DNA of 64,000 nt from Apium graveolens (GCF_009905375.1 NC_133647.1:80938442-81002441); one strand, 5' to 3'. Positions 1 through 12,204 are shown, counted from the stretch's first letter. Translations and numbers: made by a program. The notes: generated by a model from the letters alone, not told the origin.

Positions 1-219
1 TTGAGTTCGACGCAGTATAGGCGTCTCGCGAGGAGGATGGATGTTATGCACGACATCCATAGTCGGTTTGCACACGATCTCACCCAGGCACTTGGGACAG
101 CTTTTAGAGCCACCGGTGTTGACATCCAATGGCCAGTATATGGTGAGGATTCCGTGTATCCGCCTCCAGACACGCTTGACACTCCACCCGTTGAGGGTGA
201 TGATTCTGATTCGCAGTAG
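1..219 (+). pseudogene. C-terminal end of an Athila-like third ORF (partial)
   Basis: The window opens inside a reading frame of about 72 codons that ends at 219. Its sequence (RRMDVMHDIHSRF, then GTAFRATGV, then a Pro/Asp-rich tail) matches the reverse-strand frame at 22577-22759 nearly residue for residue, which is the tail of the third ORF of the Athila-like element at 19996-28435. In Athila elements a non-gag, non-pol protein of unknown function lies between pol and the 3' LTR, and the LTR that follows here at 1385 fits that. The 5' part lies outside the window, so whether the full frame is open is unknown. Confidence 0.7.
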
Positions 220-1384
220 GTATGCATGAATTCCTTACTATTACCTTCACTGAGGACAGTGAATATTTTAAGTTTGGGGGTAGTAGTTGAAGGAATATGT
301 TTTTGTGTGAGTCACATATAGTTGTTTATTTCATGATAGTTTAGTTCATATAGTTTGCATATTTTGCCATATAGTTTTTTTGTGATAGTTTTATGTTATT
401 TTGTTCATATAGTTTTCATGCATTTGCATTATAACATGATCCCTTAGATAATTTTTCCAGTTGACTTATGATATTGATGCTAGTGTAGTGATGTCGTGTT
501 TAGAGATGTTAAGTCATATCAAGTTGATTTGCATGCTAGAGACACTTGTATTTCACTAAGTCTTATAGGTTGCTAGAGTGCTAGATCATAGTCATGGTTT
601 GTTGGTTGTTGAGGTTTAATCGCTTGTTTATATTTAGAATTTAGGATATTCTCTTAATAATAAAAGACATGGATATTTAAAAATTGGAAAAAATTAGATT
701 TCACTGCTAGTTGTATGGCTAGTTGTCAAATGGCTAGTAGTCGGCTCATATTTTTATGAGTAGTCTAGGGTTGAGCGAGATGGAGCGAAGCGCACTTGTT
801 CAGAAATTCGTTAAAAAAAGAAAAAAAAAAGAAAAAAAGAAAGAAAAAAAAGAAAAAATAATAAGTGTTATGTATAATTGATCACGAGTGGGCTCTTTAG
901 TATTCGAGTTATTAAGTTCTTAGGGGATTTTGTGCCCAGTGACCTAAGGCTTTTATAGTCTGGGATCCGCTAACCTAATGCTCGATACATGGGTACTATT
1001 GTATAAGTCTTTTGTGGACCTCACTCATTGCACGATCAAATAAGCATACTTGTGTTGTTCTATTGTGAATAAAAGCGTAAGTCCATGTTAAACTCCGATA
1101 TAAGAACTGAAGTGTTATAAGTTATTTTGAGTCTAGCTTTTATTCTGTTTATAAACTTGCGCTTGTTTTGATAAGTAGCGAGTCATGACTGTGATCTAGT
1201 TGCGATAGTACATCTGTCAGCATTTGCACACACGCACGTCTCTAGTTGGTAAGTTGATTTATATGATTTAGCTGATCTTTATGGGAGTAATTACATTCAT
1301 TTAGTTGCATTCATGCATTTTTATTTTCTTGTTCTTTGAGTCTGTTTGTGCTTGAGGTCAAGCATCGATTCAAGTTTGGGGGTA
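220..1384 (+). other. 3' untranslated region and polypurine tract of the Athila-like element
   Basis: No coding frame. The stretch corresponds to the reverse-strand region 21409-22576 of the second Athila-like copy; for example the phrase around 765-800 (gtctagggttgagcgagat) has a counterpart near 21985-22020. An A-rich run with G interruptions lies at about 814-861. The stretch ends in a purine-rich tract (caagtttgggggta, 1371-1384) immediately before the LTR, as expected for the plus-strand primer of an LTR retrotransposon. Confidence 0.7.
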
Positions 1385-1634
1385 TGTTGAGTGACATTTA
1401 TGACACTTTATAATGCTCTAATAAGCTTTGAATTGATGCGTTTTTACTCAATTTGTTAAGTGTTTTAACGTGTTTTCGAGTATTTTTGTATTTCAGGCAT
1501 TATCTAGGTAATCAGGTGAATTAGTATTATTTTGGTGCTAATATGGTGTCTAGGTGATGTTGGAATAAATGCTCGCAAAGTGTGGCTCGAGGCTGCAAGA
1601 AAAGGAAAAAAAAGAAATAATTTTTGGCAGAAGC

Positions 1635-1724
1635 CCAGCACGCCCGTGCTGATCAAGCGCGCGGCTGAGCCAGAACTTCAGAGAGCCAGCGCGGCCGCGC
1701 TGATCAAGCGCGCAGCCGCGCCAG
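1635..1724 (+). repeat. GC-rich duplicated 39-bp module in Athila-like LTR
   Basis: Two 39-bp units, 1635-1673 and 1686-1724, differ at 6 positions and are separated by 12 bp. Both contain the core gctgatcaagcgcgc. They stand out sharply from the AT-rich LTR. A comparable two-unit GC-rich block occurs in the other Athila-like LTRs (21084-21180 and 28112-28200). Confidence 0.75.
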
Positions 1725-1793
1725 GTCGGGATGCAGAATTCCTGTTTTGAATAGAAGACTGATTTTCTGGGGTTCTAAGCTGATCAGGGCTAC

Positions 1794-1800
1794 TATATAA
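1794..1800 (+). promoter_or_regulatory. TATA box in Athila-like LTR
   Basis: TATATAA lies 70 bp downstream of the GC-rich double repeat. The reverse-strand copies have a TATA-like motif in the same relative place (near 21007-21016 and 28036-28043), which supports it as the LTR promoter. The start site itself is not determined. Confidence 0.55.
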
Positions 1801-3026
1801 ACAAATCTAGGTCGTATTTTAATAAGATATCAAGGGAGAGACACTTCAGAGCTAAGGAGAAGACGACCAGAGACCTATAGCACGAATCAACAAAGGCGAA
1901 GACGATCCAGTTTATTCTTGTGAATCTTTATTTTGAGTTGTAATTTTGGATGCTTGTTTCTTGTTTTGTTGAACCTATACTCTTGTGTTATACTCTATTA
2001 TTTATTCGTTATAAAGACTACTTTGTTATACCATGCTTTCATCGGAACCCACGTTGATGATGAGTCCGATTATGGGCTAATCGTTATCGTGGGGTTCTAA
2101 CGGATTTATTTATGGATTTATTTAGTTAAATTGTTTGATGCTTTAGTATGTGGTGATTGTATGATATCCTAGTATTGTTTGTGCGTATTCGTCTTATGAG
2201 CGTCGCGAACTTATAAGATAGTGTTTTAATTCTTAATGAAGCGATAGTGAATTTAAGGATTTAGAACTTGCCATGCTAGCATAGGTTCATGTATTGTTAT
2301 GCATGATTCGTAGGTAATTTTAACCATCTTACTTGCCCTGTGTAATCAAGATAGATAACTTGTGCTTAAACCGTTATGTTGTCAAATTCTATAGACATAT
2401 AGGGTCTCAATATAATTGGTATATATTCAACTTCTATCTCTTTTATGGATGTCTGGTAGTATGGTACTCGTACAACGAAAGTTAGCATTTATCAGTTTCG
2501 TGTTGTCTGATTAGTATCATCACCATCGCATGTTAAGGTTAAAAATAATAAGGCTATTGAATGAAGTATTTAATGAAGTTAGAATCCCATGTTTGTCATA
2601 TATATTAATCCAGTCAATGTTATTTTCTTAGTTATAATTGTTAGTTTAATTCTTAGTTATAAACAACCTCAATTTGTTATCATTTTAGCATTGGATAATA
2701 ACCATACATTGTTGCTTAAGTGTGTGAAGTAATTAGTTAACCAATACAGTCTCTGTGGGAATGAACTAGAAAAGATTCTGTATTACTTGCGAACGCGTAT
2801 AGTTGCGTGTAATATTAGCACGTGTTTAGCGACTAACACTCCCCTGCCAGGTCTTTATGTGAGGGATGTGTGTGCATGTGCTCTTACTTTAAAGATTAAG
2901 TCAAGTTATGCATCCTGTCAATTACACATTATAATACATATTATGCATTTCTTAAGTTTCACCAAGTCATACTCATATACAAAGTACATAATATGAGAAA
3001 TAGACTTAAGATCATGTTCACAGAGC

Positions 3027-3029
<3 letters not shown>

Positions 3030-3064
<35 letters not shown>
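3030..3064. repeat. (AT)n microsatellite
   Basis: About 17 uninterrupted AT units. Confidence 0.9.
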
Positions 3065-3066
<2 letters not shown>

Positions 3067-4188
3067 AAGTAATCAAGATAAAAAAGTAAAAGTATTTAAG
3101 TACAATTCAACATTCATGTTTACTGATTAAATCATGTGTACAATTCTCAATAGATTATAAACACAGGGCAAATTTCTGACTGATTTAAGATAGTTCAAGT
3201 CCAGATTCATAATTCTTAACAGTTGCCATTTATCAGACAGCTTGCACCTAGCATAGTGACATGTTAACATACATAACCATTGGTTGATTGATACTTTATC
3301 ATAAGCTTCTCACACAAATTTCCACACAGATTCAAAACAGATGAAGTTCTAAGTAATCTTAAGAATTTTCTAGAAACTGATTAGAATTAACTCAAACAAA
3401 TAAGATACAGTTTCTACTTATTCAGTTTATATCTTAATTTGCATATTTAGAGTGTTCATAAGACAACTATCAATTAATCATACAAATAAGCTTACAAATA
3501 ATAATGATTTTAATCAAGGACTCATTTTAGACAGATAATTGATGTTGACTTAAGAATTCTTATATATACTTTATCAAGGAGTATCCATTCATAGGGACTG
3601 TATTTAACTGAGTATACACGAGTTAACCAACTCACAAAGAATGTGCCAAATTATACTTTCTCAAACATATATTTAGATTAGGTTAATTAACTTTCCATAC
3701 ATCAAAGCATCAAGATAGTTGTTTATATACATACCTTAATGCACAGGAAACATGTAATCTTGCAAAACCTGTTACTTGGTTTGTAAACTAAAATATATAA
3801 TTTTGTTTTAAATCATAACTACAGACCCTACATCAAACACATGAGCTGATTTTGCAATTTACCAAGTCAAAAATTTATACCTTTAATTCGAGTAAATAGC
3901 ATAAACACAATAAACTCGATTGTACCAAGTCATAACTGTGTTCAAATTTCCATGAATGTATTACAAACAAATCACAAATTATATACCAAATACATATTCT
4001 TAACTCGTGTAATATCAAGAGCAATTTAAACTTTAATCGAATTGAACTTAAATAAAATCATCAATCACACTCGAATGCCCTTAAACACAGATTCAAACAG
4101 ATTCAAGTATGAACACCTCAATCTCACAATTTTAAGGCAAAAAAATTACATGAGCCTATAGTTTGGCCTAGCTATTAGGACTTACCTG

Positions 4189-4215
4189 GTTGACTCAGTC
4201 GCGGACTGAGTCAAC
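4189..4215. repeat. Perfect 12-bp inverted repeat with 3-nt loop
   Basis: gttgactcagtc, then gcg, then gactgagtcaac. Each arm contains TTGAC (W-box core) and TGACTCA (bZIP-type site). It could be a hairpin or a symmetric protein-binding site; function is not shown. Confidence 0.7.
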
Positions 4216-5382
4216 TTCCAATTCACCGATTTTTGCCGCATGTAATTGCTTGTCTTATTCTCCGAGTGGATTTTGCAACGATTCCAGTCTTCTCCAGTCA
4301 TAAAACTCGAAAACACATTAGGGTTTCATAGAATCAATCAATCAAAACTGTAAAAGTATATATATATATATATAAATCGATCAATTTCATGTCCGATTTG
4401 ATGATTCTCGTTCGATTTATATAGAAATCGTCAATTTTTATCATCCAAATAAATTTATTTTTACCAACCCAACCAAGATTAACCATAAACATATGTAACG
4501 TACTACGAATGATGATATATAAGTATAGTATCTGTATGATTTCATCGAAGTTTGAAGAGAAATCGAAGAAATAGATCTAGGGTTTTCGAAAGAGGCGGAG
4601 AAAGGAGAAGAGGTGAGAGGATTCAGAAATTGGGGTAAAGAATAAACCTTGTAAGTAACACTGTACAAAACAATGTTTGTATATATATATTTTATCAAAT
4701 AAACGGCTGAGATTAGATCAATTATATGATCAACGGTCTAGATACTAGGGTTTAATCAATTTAAGGTTAAATGGACCGGGCTTTTGATTTTATAATTGGG
4801 CTGTTAAAAAGAAATATACATATATATATATATTTGTAGGAAATATATGGGCTTAGATAATGAACTGGGTCGGATATATTTATTTGTTTGGGCTGGATAT
4901 TATACATAATTTTGATGAAAATGTTTTTGGACTTTTATAAAAATACGGGCCTAATATTTTCTTGTTGGGCTGGTCCAAAAAATATTTCAGAAAGTATTTA
5001 TATATATATATCTATATTTATATGTTTGTAATTTTTTTCCAAAATAACATATATTTATATATTTATCTGTAAGTTAATATTTCAGAAAGTTTTTATATAT
5101 ATTCAAGATCAAAATAGGTATATATATATGATTGAAATATCAATATAATATTAATTTATATGAGTGTAATTTCTAAATATTTATGAATCTCATGGAATAA
5201 TAAATATTCACTCGATTAAGTTTATTTTCCCGGTTAATCTGGGCTATTTAAGTTATCTTAACCCGATCAATAAATTTCTTTATTGATAAATATGAGTTTT
5301 AGACAAACTAATAACTTGATCGGGAAAATATCCTTATCATTGAGATTACTTTATGATTCTCAACTGTTCTTTATATAAACCA

Positions 5383-7295
5383 TTATTTCATAGATTCCAA
5401 CATTCCTAAATCCAAGCGGAGTTTAGTGAATCTTTCGGAAACTAATGGTTTTGTGAATATGTCAGCGAGATTGATCTCAGTATCAATATAAGTCATTTTT
5501 ATATCGTCTTTATTGACATGATCACGTAAAAAATGATGTCTCACATCTATATGTTTAGATCTTGAATGTAATACTGGATTTTTGCTAAGATCAATAGCAC
5601 TCGTATTATCACATAATATTGAGATTACATCAAATTTTATATTATAGTCACATAGTGTTTGCTTCATCCACAGTATTTGAGCACAACACTTTGCAGCTGC
5701 TATATACTCAGCCTCGGTTGTTGAGATCGATACGGAATTTTGTTTCTTTGAGAACCAAGAAACTAAACATCCACCGAGAAACTGACAAGTACTACTAGTA
5801 CTTTTTCTGTCGACTAAATGCCCGATATAGTCCGAATCAGAAAAATATACTAAGTTAAATGGTATTCCTTTTGGATACCAAAGACCAACATCAGTGGTTC
5901 CTTTAAGATATCTAAATATCATTTTTACTACGGATAAATGAGATTCTTTTGGTGCTACTTGAAACCTAGCACACTTACAAACACTATATTGAATATCGGG
6001 ATGACTTGTAGTTATATAGAGCAAGCTACCGATCATTCCCCGATATTTCTTGGTATCTACAGGAATTCTTTTGGATCTTCCATTAATTTATCTGATGTAG
6101 ACATAGGAGTAGAGATGTGTTTGACATTATCCATTTCGAATTTTTTCAACATCTCTTTACAATACTTGGATTGAGAGATATGGATGCCTTCGTTAGATTG
6201 CCTTATTTGCAATCCCAAAAAGAAATTTAATTCTCCCATCATACTCATCTCAAATTCTTTACTCATATTTTCAGAGAATTCTTTACATTGTGCATCATTT
6301 GTTGAACCGAATATGATGTCATCTACGTATATTTGTACGAGCAATATATCATCTTTATCTTGCCTCATAAATAAGGTTTTATCGGTCGTTCCTATTTTGA
6401 ATTTATTTTCTAGAAGGAACTTGCTTAACCTTTCATACCATGCTCTTGGGGCTTGTTTTAAGCCATATAGAAGCTTTGTATAATTTATAGACATAATCAG
6501 GATGTGTTCCATCTTCAAAACCGGGAGGTTGTTTTACATATACTTCTTCTTCCAAGATCCCGTTTAAGAATGTAGATTTACATCCATTTGATAGACTTTG
6601 AAATTTTTATGACAATCATAAGCCAATAGCATCTGAATTGATTCAGTTCTTGCTACCAGTGCATATGTTTCATTAAAGTCTATACCTTCCATTTGGGTAT
6701 ATCCTTGTGCAACTAATCTTGCTTTATTTTGAACTATTGTTCCATTTTCGTCTAAATTATTTTGAAATACCCATTTTGTTCAAATTATGGAAGTATTATG
6801 AGGCTTTGGGACAAGTTCCCACACTTTACTACGAGTAAATTGGAATAATTCATCTTGTATAGCAGAGATCCAATCCTCGTCTAATAAAGCCTCTTTCGCG
6901 GTCTTAGGTTCTATTTGAGATAGAAAACTAAGATGATTCACAATGTTTTGAACTTGTGAACGTGTTTGAACTGCCTTCCTTAAGTCTCCAAGCATATTAT
7001 CTAGTGGATGACTTTTTATAGTGAGAATTACTTTAGGAAGTTCATCTTCCTTTTCGTCCAATTCTAATGGATTTTTATATACGGGAGTCCCGAGATCCAT
7101 ATTTCCGAATTGTCGAATAACCTTTTCAATATCATCGTGTTCAATATTTTCTTGGTCAAAAAATCTTTATATTTCGCCGGTGGTTTACTTTCATCAAAAG
7201 CAACATTCATTGATTCTTCCACCATAAGCAATTTGAGGTTAAACACTCGGTAAGCTTTACTATTGTTCGAGTATCCAAGAAATATACCTTCGTCT
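5383..7295 (-). pseudogene. Copia pol remnant: integrase tail, reverse transcriptase and RNase H
   Basis: Reverse-strand frames read in order: a chain typical of the copia integrase C-terminus (DEGIFLGY near 7270-7290), an acidic linker, RT with the catalytic YVDD and IIFGSTND (inside 6057-6518), then RNase H (SDSDYIGHL, EAEYIAAAKCC, DNTSAIDL, LADIFTKP in 5383-6036). FFLGLQI and the IIFGSTND context are like SIRE-lineage copia, also seen in the intact element at 51448. The reading is broken into several frames (7246-7064, 7100-6780, 6518-6057, 6036-5383), so it is dead. Gag, protease and most of integrase are absent because the sequence switches to a gypsy element at about 7295. No third ORF or clear LTR follows. 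Confidence 0.85.
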
Positions 7296-7415
7296 GAGTT
7301 TCTACTATATGGGCTAAGTAAGCCTCACATCCTTGTCTTAACAGTTTTTTGCCTTTAGTATCGAGAGAAATATCTTTTCTTGCCTCTGTCCTTGGTAATT
7401 TACCCTGATATTATC

Positions 7416-7787
7416 CTATGTAAACATCACAATCGTCTTCTTCTTACAGTCAATATTTGCCTTATATTGGGATAACCAATCCATTCCTAAAATTATGTCG
7501 AACTCTCCTAGCTCGAAAGGTATTAGGTTCGCCGAAAAAGAACACCCGAGGATTTTTATTTGACACTTAGGACAAAATTGACTCACTGAAACTTTATCCT
7601 GATTAGCCACTTCTATGGTCAATGGTTCGGTTAAATCTTCCAACATTAAATCCATTTTATTAACACTATCCTTTGATATAAAAGACTTAGATGCTCCTAA
7701 ATCAAACGAAACTTTAACAGGTACGGAGTTGAGAGAAAGCGTACATGCAACTACATCCGAGTTCTGAGCATTGGATCTCTTGATCAT
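7416..7787 (-). pseudogene. Gypsy aspartic protease domain
   Basis: A 123-codon open frame with the retropepsin pattern: VKVSFDLGASKSFIS with DLGAS in place of the usual DS/TGA active-site signature, then FELGEFDIILGMDWLSQYKANIDC, a hallmark of Tekay-type proteases (ILGMDWL). It would cut the Gag-Pol polyprotein. It follows the gag zinc knuckles directly, and the reading continues toward RT before the break near 7295. The segment is a fragment of a polyprotein; the upstream and downstream frames are broken. Confidence 0.8.
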
Positions 7788-8995
7788 CTTAAAGGTTCTG
7801 GCTCTGGCCGTACTAGATGCTGGTCCTTCAGATGCGTTACCTCCAACACTTCCTTGAGTAACATTCTTACAATTCCTGGAAATATGCCCAACCTTACCAC
7901 ACCTAAAGCAAGTAATTCCTGGATTCTCTGAGTTACACTTCGACGTGTAATGACCTTTCTGATCACATTTGAAACATTGAACATCCCCTGTGCACTGACC
8001 ACTATGTCTCTTTCATATATATTACAATCCACCACCGGCTTGACTGACTTGGTTGGAGTGGAACTAACTGAAGTGGTACTAGGCCTAGCAGACTATGAGA
8101 GCAATCCCAGCTACTATTCATATTTCTTCCAAATCGCTTCTGAAACTTCTGACTGGATCCTTGATCCGCCTTATCGATATCACCCTCAAATTTTCTCTTT
8201 TTATCCCCCCTTTCCTTGGCGGCTAACTTCTGGTCACTCTATATTACTAAAGCGGCCTGGACTACCGAGGTATATGTTTTGAGTTTCAAAGCTACAACTC
8301 TGCTGCGAATTTCTGGCTTCAACCCTTGTTGAAACCTCTTTGCCTTCAGGGCTTCAGTACTCACATACTCAGGTACCATTCGGTCCAATTTTGTAAACTT
8401 GGCCTCATATTCTAACACACTCATTTCACCTTATTTTACCTTTAGAAACTCAACCTCCATCTGGTTCTACAAACAATCCGGGAAATATTTCTTTAAAATA
8501 ATTCTGCAAACCTGGTCCATGAAACAAGACCTTCTCCTTCCAAAGCACAAGTGGACTCCCACCAATAATTTGCCTCACTCTTAAGGAAATAACATGCATA
8601 GTCTGTCTTAAGATCATCACTTACTTAGGTGAGGATAAAGGCTTTTTCCATCTCCTTTAACCAAATTCTGGCAGCAACAAGATCCACTTCGCTCTTAAAC
8701 CCTGGGGGTTTGACAGACTGAAAGGATTTGAAACTAATAGTTTGGTTCAGCCCACCTAACTGATGTTGTTTCTGAAGTTACAGTTGTTGTTGTTGGATTT
8801 TTCGCTGTTGTTGTTGTTGTATAAATTGATGCTGATGTTGATGATGTTCCATTGTTGTTGTTGCTGCTGGACCATCTGATTAGACTGTGGGCGCATCAAA
8901 TCTAGAAACTCACCCATGGCGGAACCCCCATCAGATTCTCTACTGGACGAATTGGACGGGTTATTTTTCTTTGGCGGCATTCTCCTGAAATACAA
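7788..8995 (-). pseudogene. Gypsy gag, broken
   Basis: The likely start is MPPKKNNPSNSS at about 8980, followed by a Gln/Asn-rich stretch from CAA/CAG repeats. The retrotransposon gag core is visible at 8424-8239 (MSVLEYEAKFTKL, VPEYVSTEALKAKRFQQGLKP). Two CCHC knuckles are readable between about 7979 and 7869: CDQKGHYTSKC and CFRCGKVGHISRNC. Gag would form the particle and bind RNA. Several frameshifts separate these pieces. Protease follows without a gap. Confidence 0.8.
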
Positions 8996-9421
8996 TAAAT
9001 GATATATGGTTTAGAAATGCCCCCAAGTAGCAAACATCTTTATGTGTGAGGAGAATGCTGCCACAATAAAATATTCCATCCTCAATTAACTGGGGTCCAT
9101 CCATAATGAATGGCTAAATTTTACAATACCGGCAACAAAAACAACAATAATGGTAACAACAATAATAACAGTGCAAAATTTTTAAATAAAACTGAACAAC
9201 ATCTTTTATATAAAGGAAATATGATACAACAACAGTGCTTAATATCCAACTGAAATAACTAAAGTACAACACTAACAACATAAGCCGAATACACACCAAA
9301 ATTTGGCTGTCATAGCAGCCTCCGACTAGTGCATCATAATATACTACTAAAACTATGCTATAGGACTCTAAAGAACACAAACGTTAGAGTTCTGATAACT
9401 ACCAACTCGGATATCAACTAT
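8996..9421. other. Non-coding gap between leader ORF and gag
   Basis: A-rich sequence containing Asn/Gln-type trinucleotide runs (around 9125-9165); no frame supported. Confidence 0.4.
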
Positions 9422-9972
9422 CTAACCACTACCTCCAATCATCCCTAGCTCAAACACCAACCAATCTACTAGAGCTTGGTAATGCGCCACCCTGGTCTCT
9501 ATACTGTTAAAAGGATCATTATATCTAGCCATGTCAATAGCCGACTGTGTGAGGGCTCTCACTCTGGCCTGGATGTCTGGGGAAGGTACATATACTCCCT
9601 GGAATGGACCAATAGGCACACGATCTAGGTGTATAGCTAGCTCAAGGCTCTACTCCCTAATCAAGACCCTATTAACGGCCTGGTGCACATGGAAGGGAAT
9701 GGGAGAGGAGGTTCCCAAGGAAGGAGAATATGGCACTCATGGTCGGGAAAAGCAATACTGGGTCCATAACCTGGTGGAAAATTTTGGACAGCAGATACTG
9801 GTCGCTGAACCCATCGGGGTCGAACACTCGGTTCGGCAATGTCACTAGGCCTGGAATAGGTGACAGGTGGAGGTGGTACTGGTGTATCCTCAGCTAAAAT
9901 ATCAAGGGTCCGCTCAGAATCCGAATTCTCAGAATCAGACCCGTTCTCTCGAGAGGGAGAACTGGATATCAC
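9422..9972 (-). pseudogene. Leader ORF between LTR and gag, broken, unknown function
   Basis: Two reverse-strand frames (9972-9661 and 9619-9422) lie between the primer-binding site and gag. The first begins MISSSPSREN and has a Ser/Asp/Glu-rich stretch (GSDSENSDSERTLDIL) and a proline run (TPVPPPP); the second starts MPIGPFQGVYVPSPDIQAR. I do not recognise a domain. A similarly placed acidic stretch occurs in the large gypsy element (50568-50777), which suggests that a pre-gag ORF is a family trait. Alternatively it is an N-terminal extension of Gag. Confidence 0.5.
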
Positions 9973-10189
9973 TATCGGACACTGTCAATAATATATATAT
10001 ACAAGGAAGACACAATAAGGTTAGGGCAGTTCCAACAAAACATCAATAGATCCCAGGGTCACCCCTTCGAAACCCTCGACTGGACTCTTAGGTTCGCTCC
10101 TCTATATGAGTTGCTGACTCACACCTTTATAAACAATTTCTACACCTTTTGACTATATTCCTAACCTAAATCAGGGACTTAATCCTGTA

Positions 10190-10201
10190 GCTCTGATACC
10201 A
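10190..10201 (-). other. Primer-binding site, initiator Met tRNA type
   Basis: gctctgatacca on the + strand is the reverse complement of TGGTATCAGAGC, the standard Met-tRNA primer site of plant LTR elements. It lies 5 bp from the LTR edge at 10207 and fixes the element orientation as -. Confidence 0.9.
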
Positions 10202-10206
10202 ATCTA

Positions 10207-12019
10207 TGACGGCCTCAACCCCGGGGTCAGGAGTTAACGTGAGAACAACAATAAACCACAAATATTTAATACAACCAACTCATAACACTACATAAACACA
10301 ACCCCTTTCCTTAAACTTTTCCAGGTTTAAGTATGATTTAGGCTACTTAACTATTACAATACCAAATTTATTTAAACAATTTTGACACAACTATCTTATT
10401 ACAACAACTCAACGGACCTACATCAGGTATGACATAACTACCTCAGAGGAACCTGGTTGAGGATGAACTGGAACCCTGCCCTGGCTACGACGGAAAGGTC
10501 TCCTAGGAATCTGCGATTTATATATATATATATATATATATGAAACAGTTTGCAAGGGTGAGCAAACAATTGCTCAGCAGTACCAATATATGAATGAGAA
10601 CGTAAAACATTTTATAATAAATAGTTATAGGAATAGAAATCGTAAAATATTCAAGAAAACGAGTAAATCAAGTATAAACTGGATATCAACAACTAGCATG
10701 CGCTGCAAAACATAATATCAGTCGTGTGCCGTGAAAATATCAGAGTCCAAGTTTAGCATGCTATTTCATTTCCAAATCATATGTTCCATTTATAGGAACC
10801 ATAAAACCATCTATTCCGTTACGGGAACCACAAAACCAAAATTAGATATATATACTGGACGAATCCTAGTGACAGTTGATCGGTCTGTCACACCATAAAA
10901 CCTGTTCTGGAACTCAGAGACTAGCTAGGTCTCTGTCACGCTGGACTAAGTGGTTCAAATAGGGCGCGCAACCGACTTAGCCACTTACGCCACCATGCTG
11001 GGCCATTAAGGGCCACTTACGCAATGCCATCAAATATCTGATCCGTTTTATCCAGTTTTCAAAATCACTTATACCTATCTCTTCTAAAAAAAAAGTATCA
11101 CAACACACTTCAAAACCTTTCCAATATTATTCACAATTTATAGATAGATATTTTTTGAAGTTACTTTTCCCCAAAACATCATTTAAACAAAAACATTTTT
11201 AATAACAGGGGATACGTAACTTAAAATATTATGTTCCAATACAAAATTTAAATCAACAGTTATTCATATATTACTGAGCCATAAAATATATAGTCAGAGG
11301 TACTTGCCTTGCTATACTTTACAACTGGACTCTAGCCTGGCTTTAGAACGACTTCAACTCTCGGGGCTTTCGACTGGAACCGACAGAACTGAAATATCCT
11401 ATGTCAGACGACCAGTTATACTTGACATATCCTCACTATCAATTCTACCAAAACGATATCAAATCCTGACTCGTATTTATCCGTACTATTATAATATACA
11501 TAACAGCTAGGGTCCATGTACTCAAAACTCGATTCGGTATCTATTTTCGTAAAATACGTATAACTGTCGTTTCGGAAAAATAGGGGTATCGAATATTTTA
11601 CCAAGATATGCAATTTGGTTTCGTAAAATATTTATAATTATATAATTATATATGTTTTATTAGTATTCCGGATAATTACAGGATACGTTCCCATATTCTC
11701 GAAATTAATTTCTCGGAAATCGGGCACCGTTCCTCTATTTATCGGACTACCTGTCGATTTCCAAATCGATGCAACAATCCCAACAACACAATTCCAAATC
11801 CAATCACCAATGTACGAATTTAAATCAAACAACTAATTTATGTTTCGAAAATAATTTTTACGAACTAAGTAATATTTTTATAATTATAGGACTCAGAATA
11901 AATCATCACCCTCCACCGTCAGCTCATCAAAATTTTAAAATTTTCAGAATATTTAAAAACTAATAAAATAAAATTTTCATAATTTCTAAAATATTTTTGG
12001 ATCGCGCATCAGACCCGCA
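10207..12019 (-). repeat. 5' LTR of Tekay-like element, first part
   Basis: Starts TGACGGCCTCAACCCCGG at the primer-binding site. No coding content. Contains a TA microsatellite (10519-10541) and small internal repeats (near 10785-10845). Interrupted by a LINE at about 12020; the LTR resumes at about 16089. Confidence 0.75.
10519..10541. repeat. (TA)n microsatellite
   Basis: About 23 bp of uninterrupted TA. Confidence 0.85.
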
Positions 12020-12204
12020 TTTTTTTTGCTAAGCTGTGTATATATATAAACAAACAAACGAAAGGGGCATGGATTAACCCTTGCTCTAAGACACACCTTA
12101 GAGACCACTATCTATAAACAATCTTAAAAGAGAAAGATTGAAAATAGAAAGCCAAACGAAATACCTACATCTGCCTAGCCAATCAGAGAACATGTCTATA
12201 CAAT

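Larger units (their letters stand above)
1385..2838 (+). repeat. 3' LTR of the left Athila-like element
   Basis: 1454 bp starting TGTTGAG after the polypurine tract and ending GACTAACA. Its second half aligns, in opposite orientation, with the LTRs at 19996-21408 and 27022-28435 (for example the segment around 2560-2590 against 20240-20275), so it belongs to the same family but is clearly diverged. It holds a GC-rich double repeat and a TATA box. The 5' LTR lies outside the window, so the target duplication cannot be checked; the right-flank candidate is ctccc (2839-2843). Confidence 0.8.
2839..5382. other. AT-rich non-coding stretch, probably transposon remnant
   Basis: No coding frame that I can support. 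It contains an (AT)n run, several TATATA patches and a perfect 12-bp inverted repeat (4189-4215). Its general look (short AT-rich blocks with stretches such as gatctagggttttcg near 4574) is like retrotransposon LTR or UTR DNA elsewhere in the window, but I could not match it to a particular element. It may include the 3' end of the copia remnant that starts at 5383. Confidence 0.4.

Noticed and set aside
4441..4698. 85-codon reverse-strand frame
   Set aside because: Low-complexity Ser/Ile/Tyr reading in AT-rich DNA with no domain or homologue in the window.
10190..10201. tRNA gene fragment
   Set aside because: It is only the 12-base primer-binding site; no cloverleaf surrounds it. The same holds at 50943 and 52764.
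12010..12030. LINE target-site duplication
   Set aside because: Only four shared bases (cccg) could be found at the two edges, which is not meaningful.
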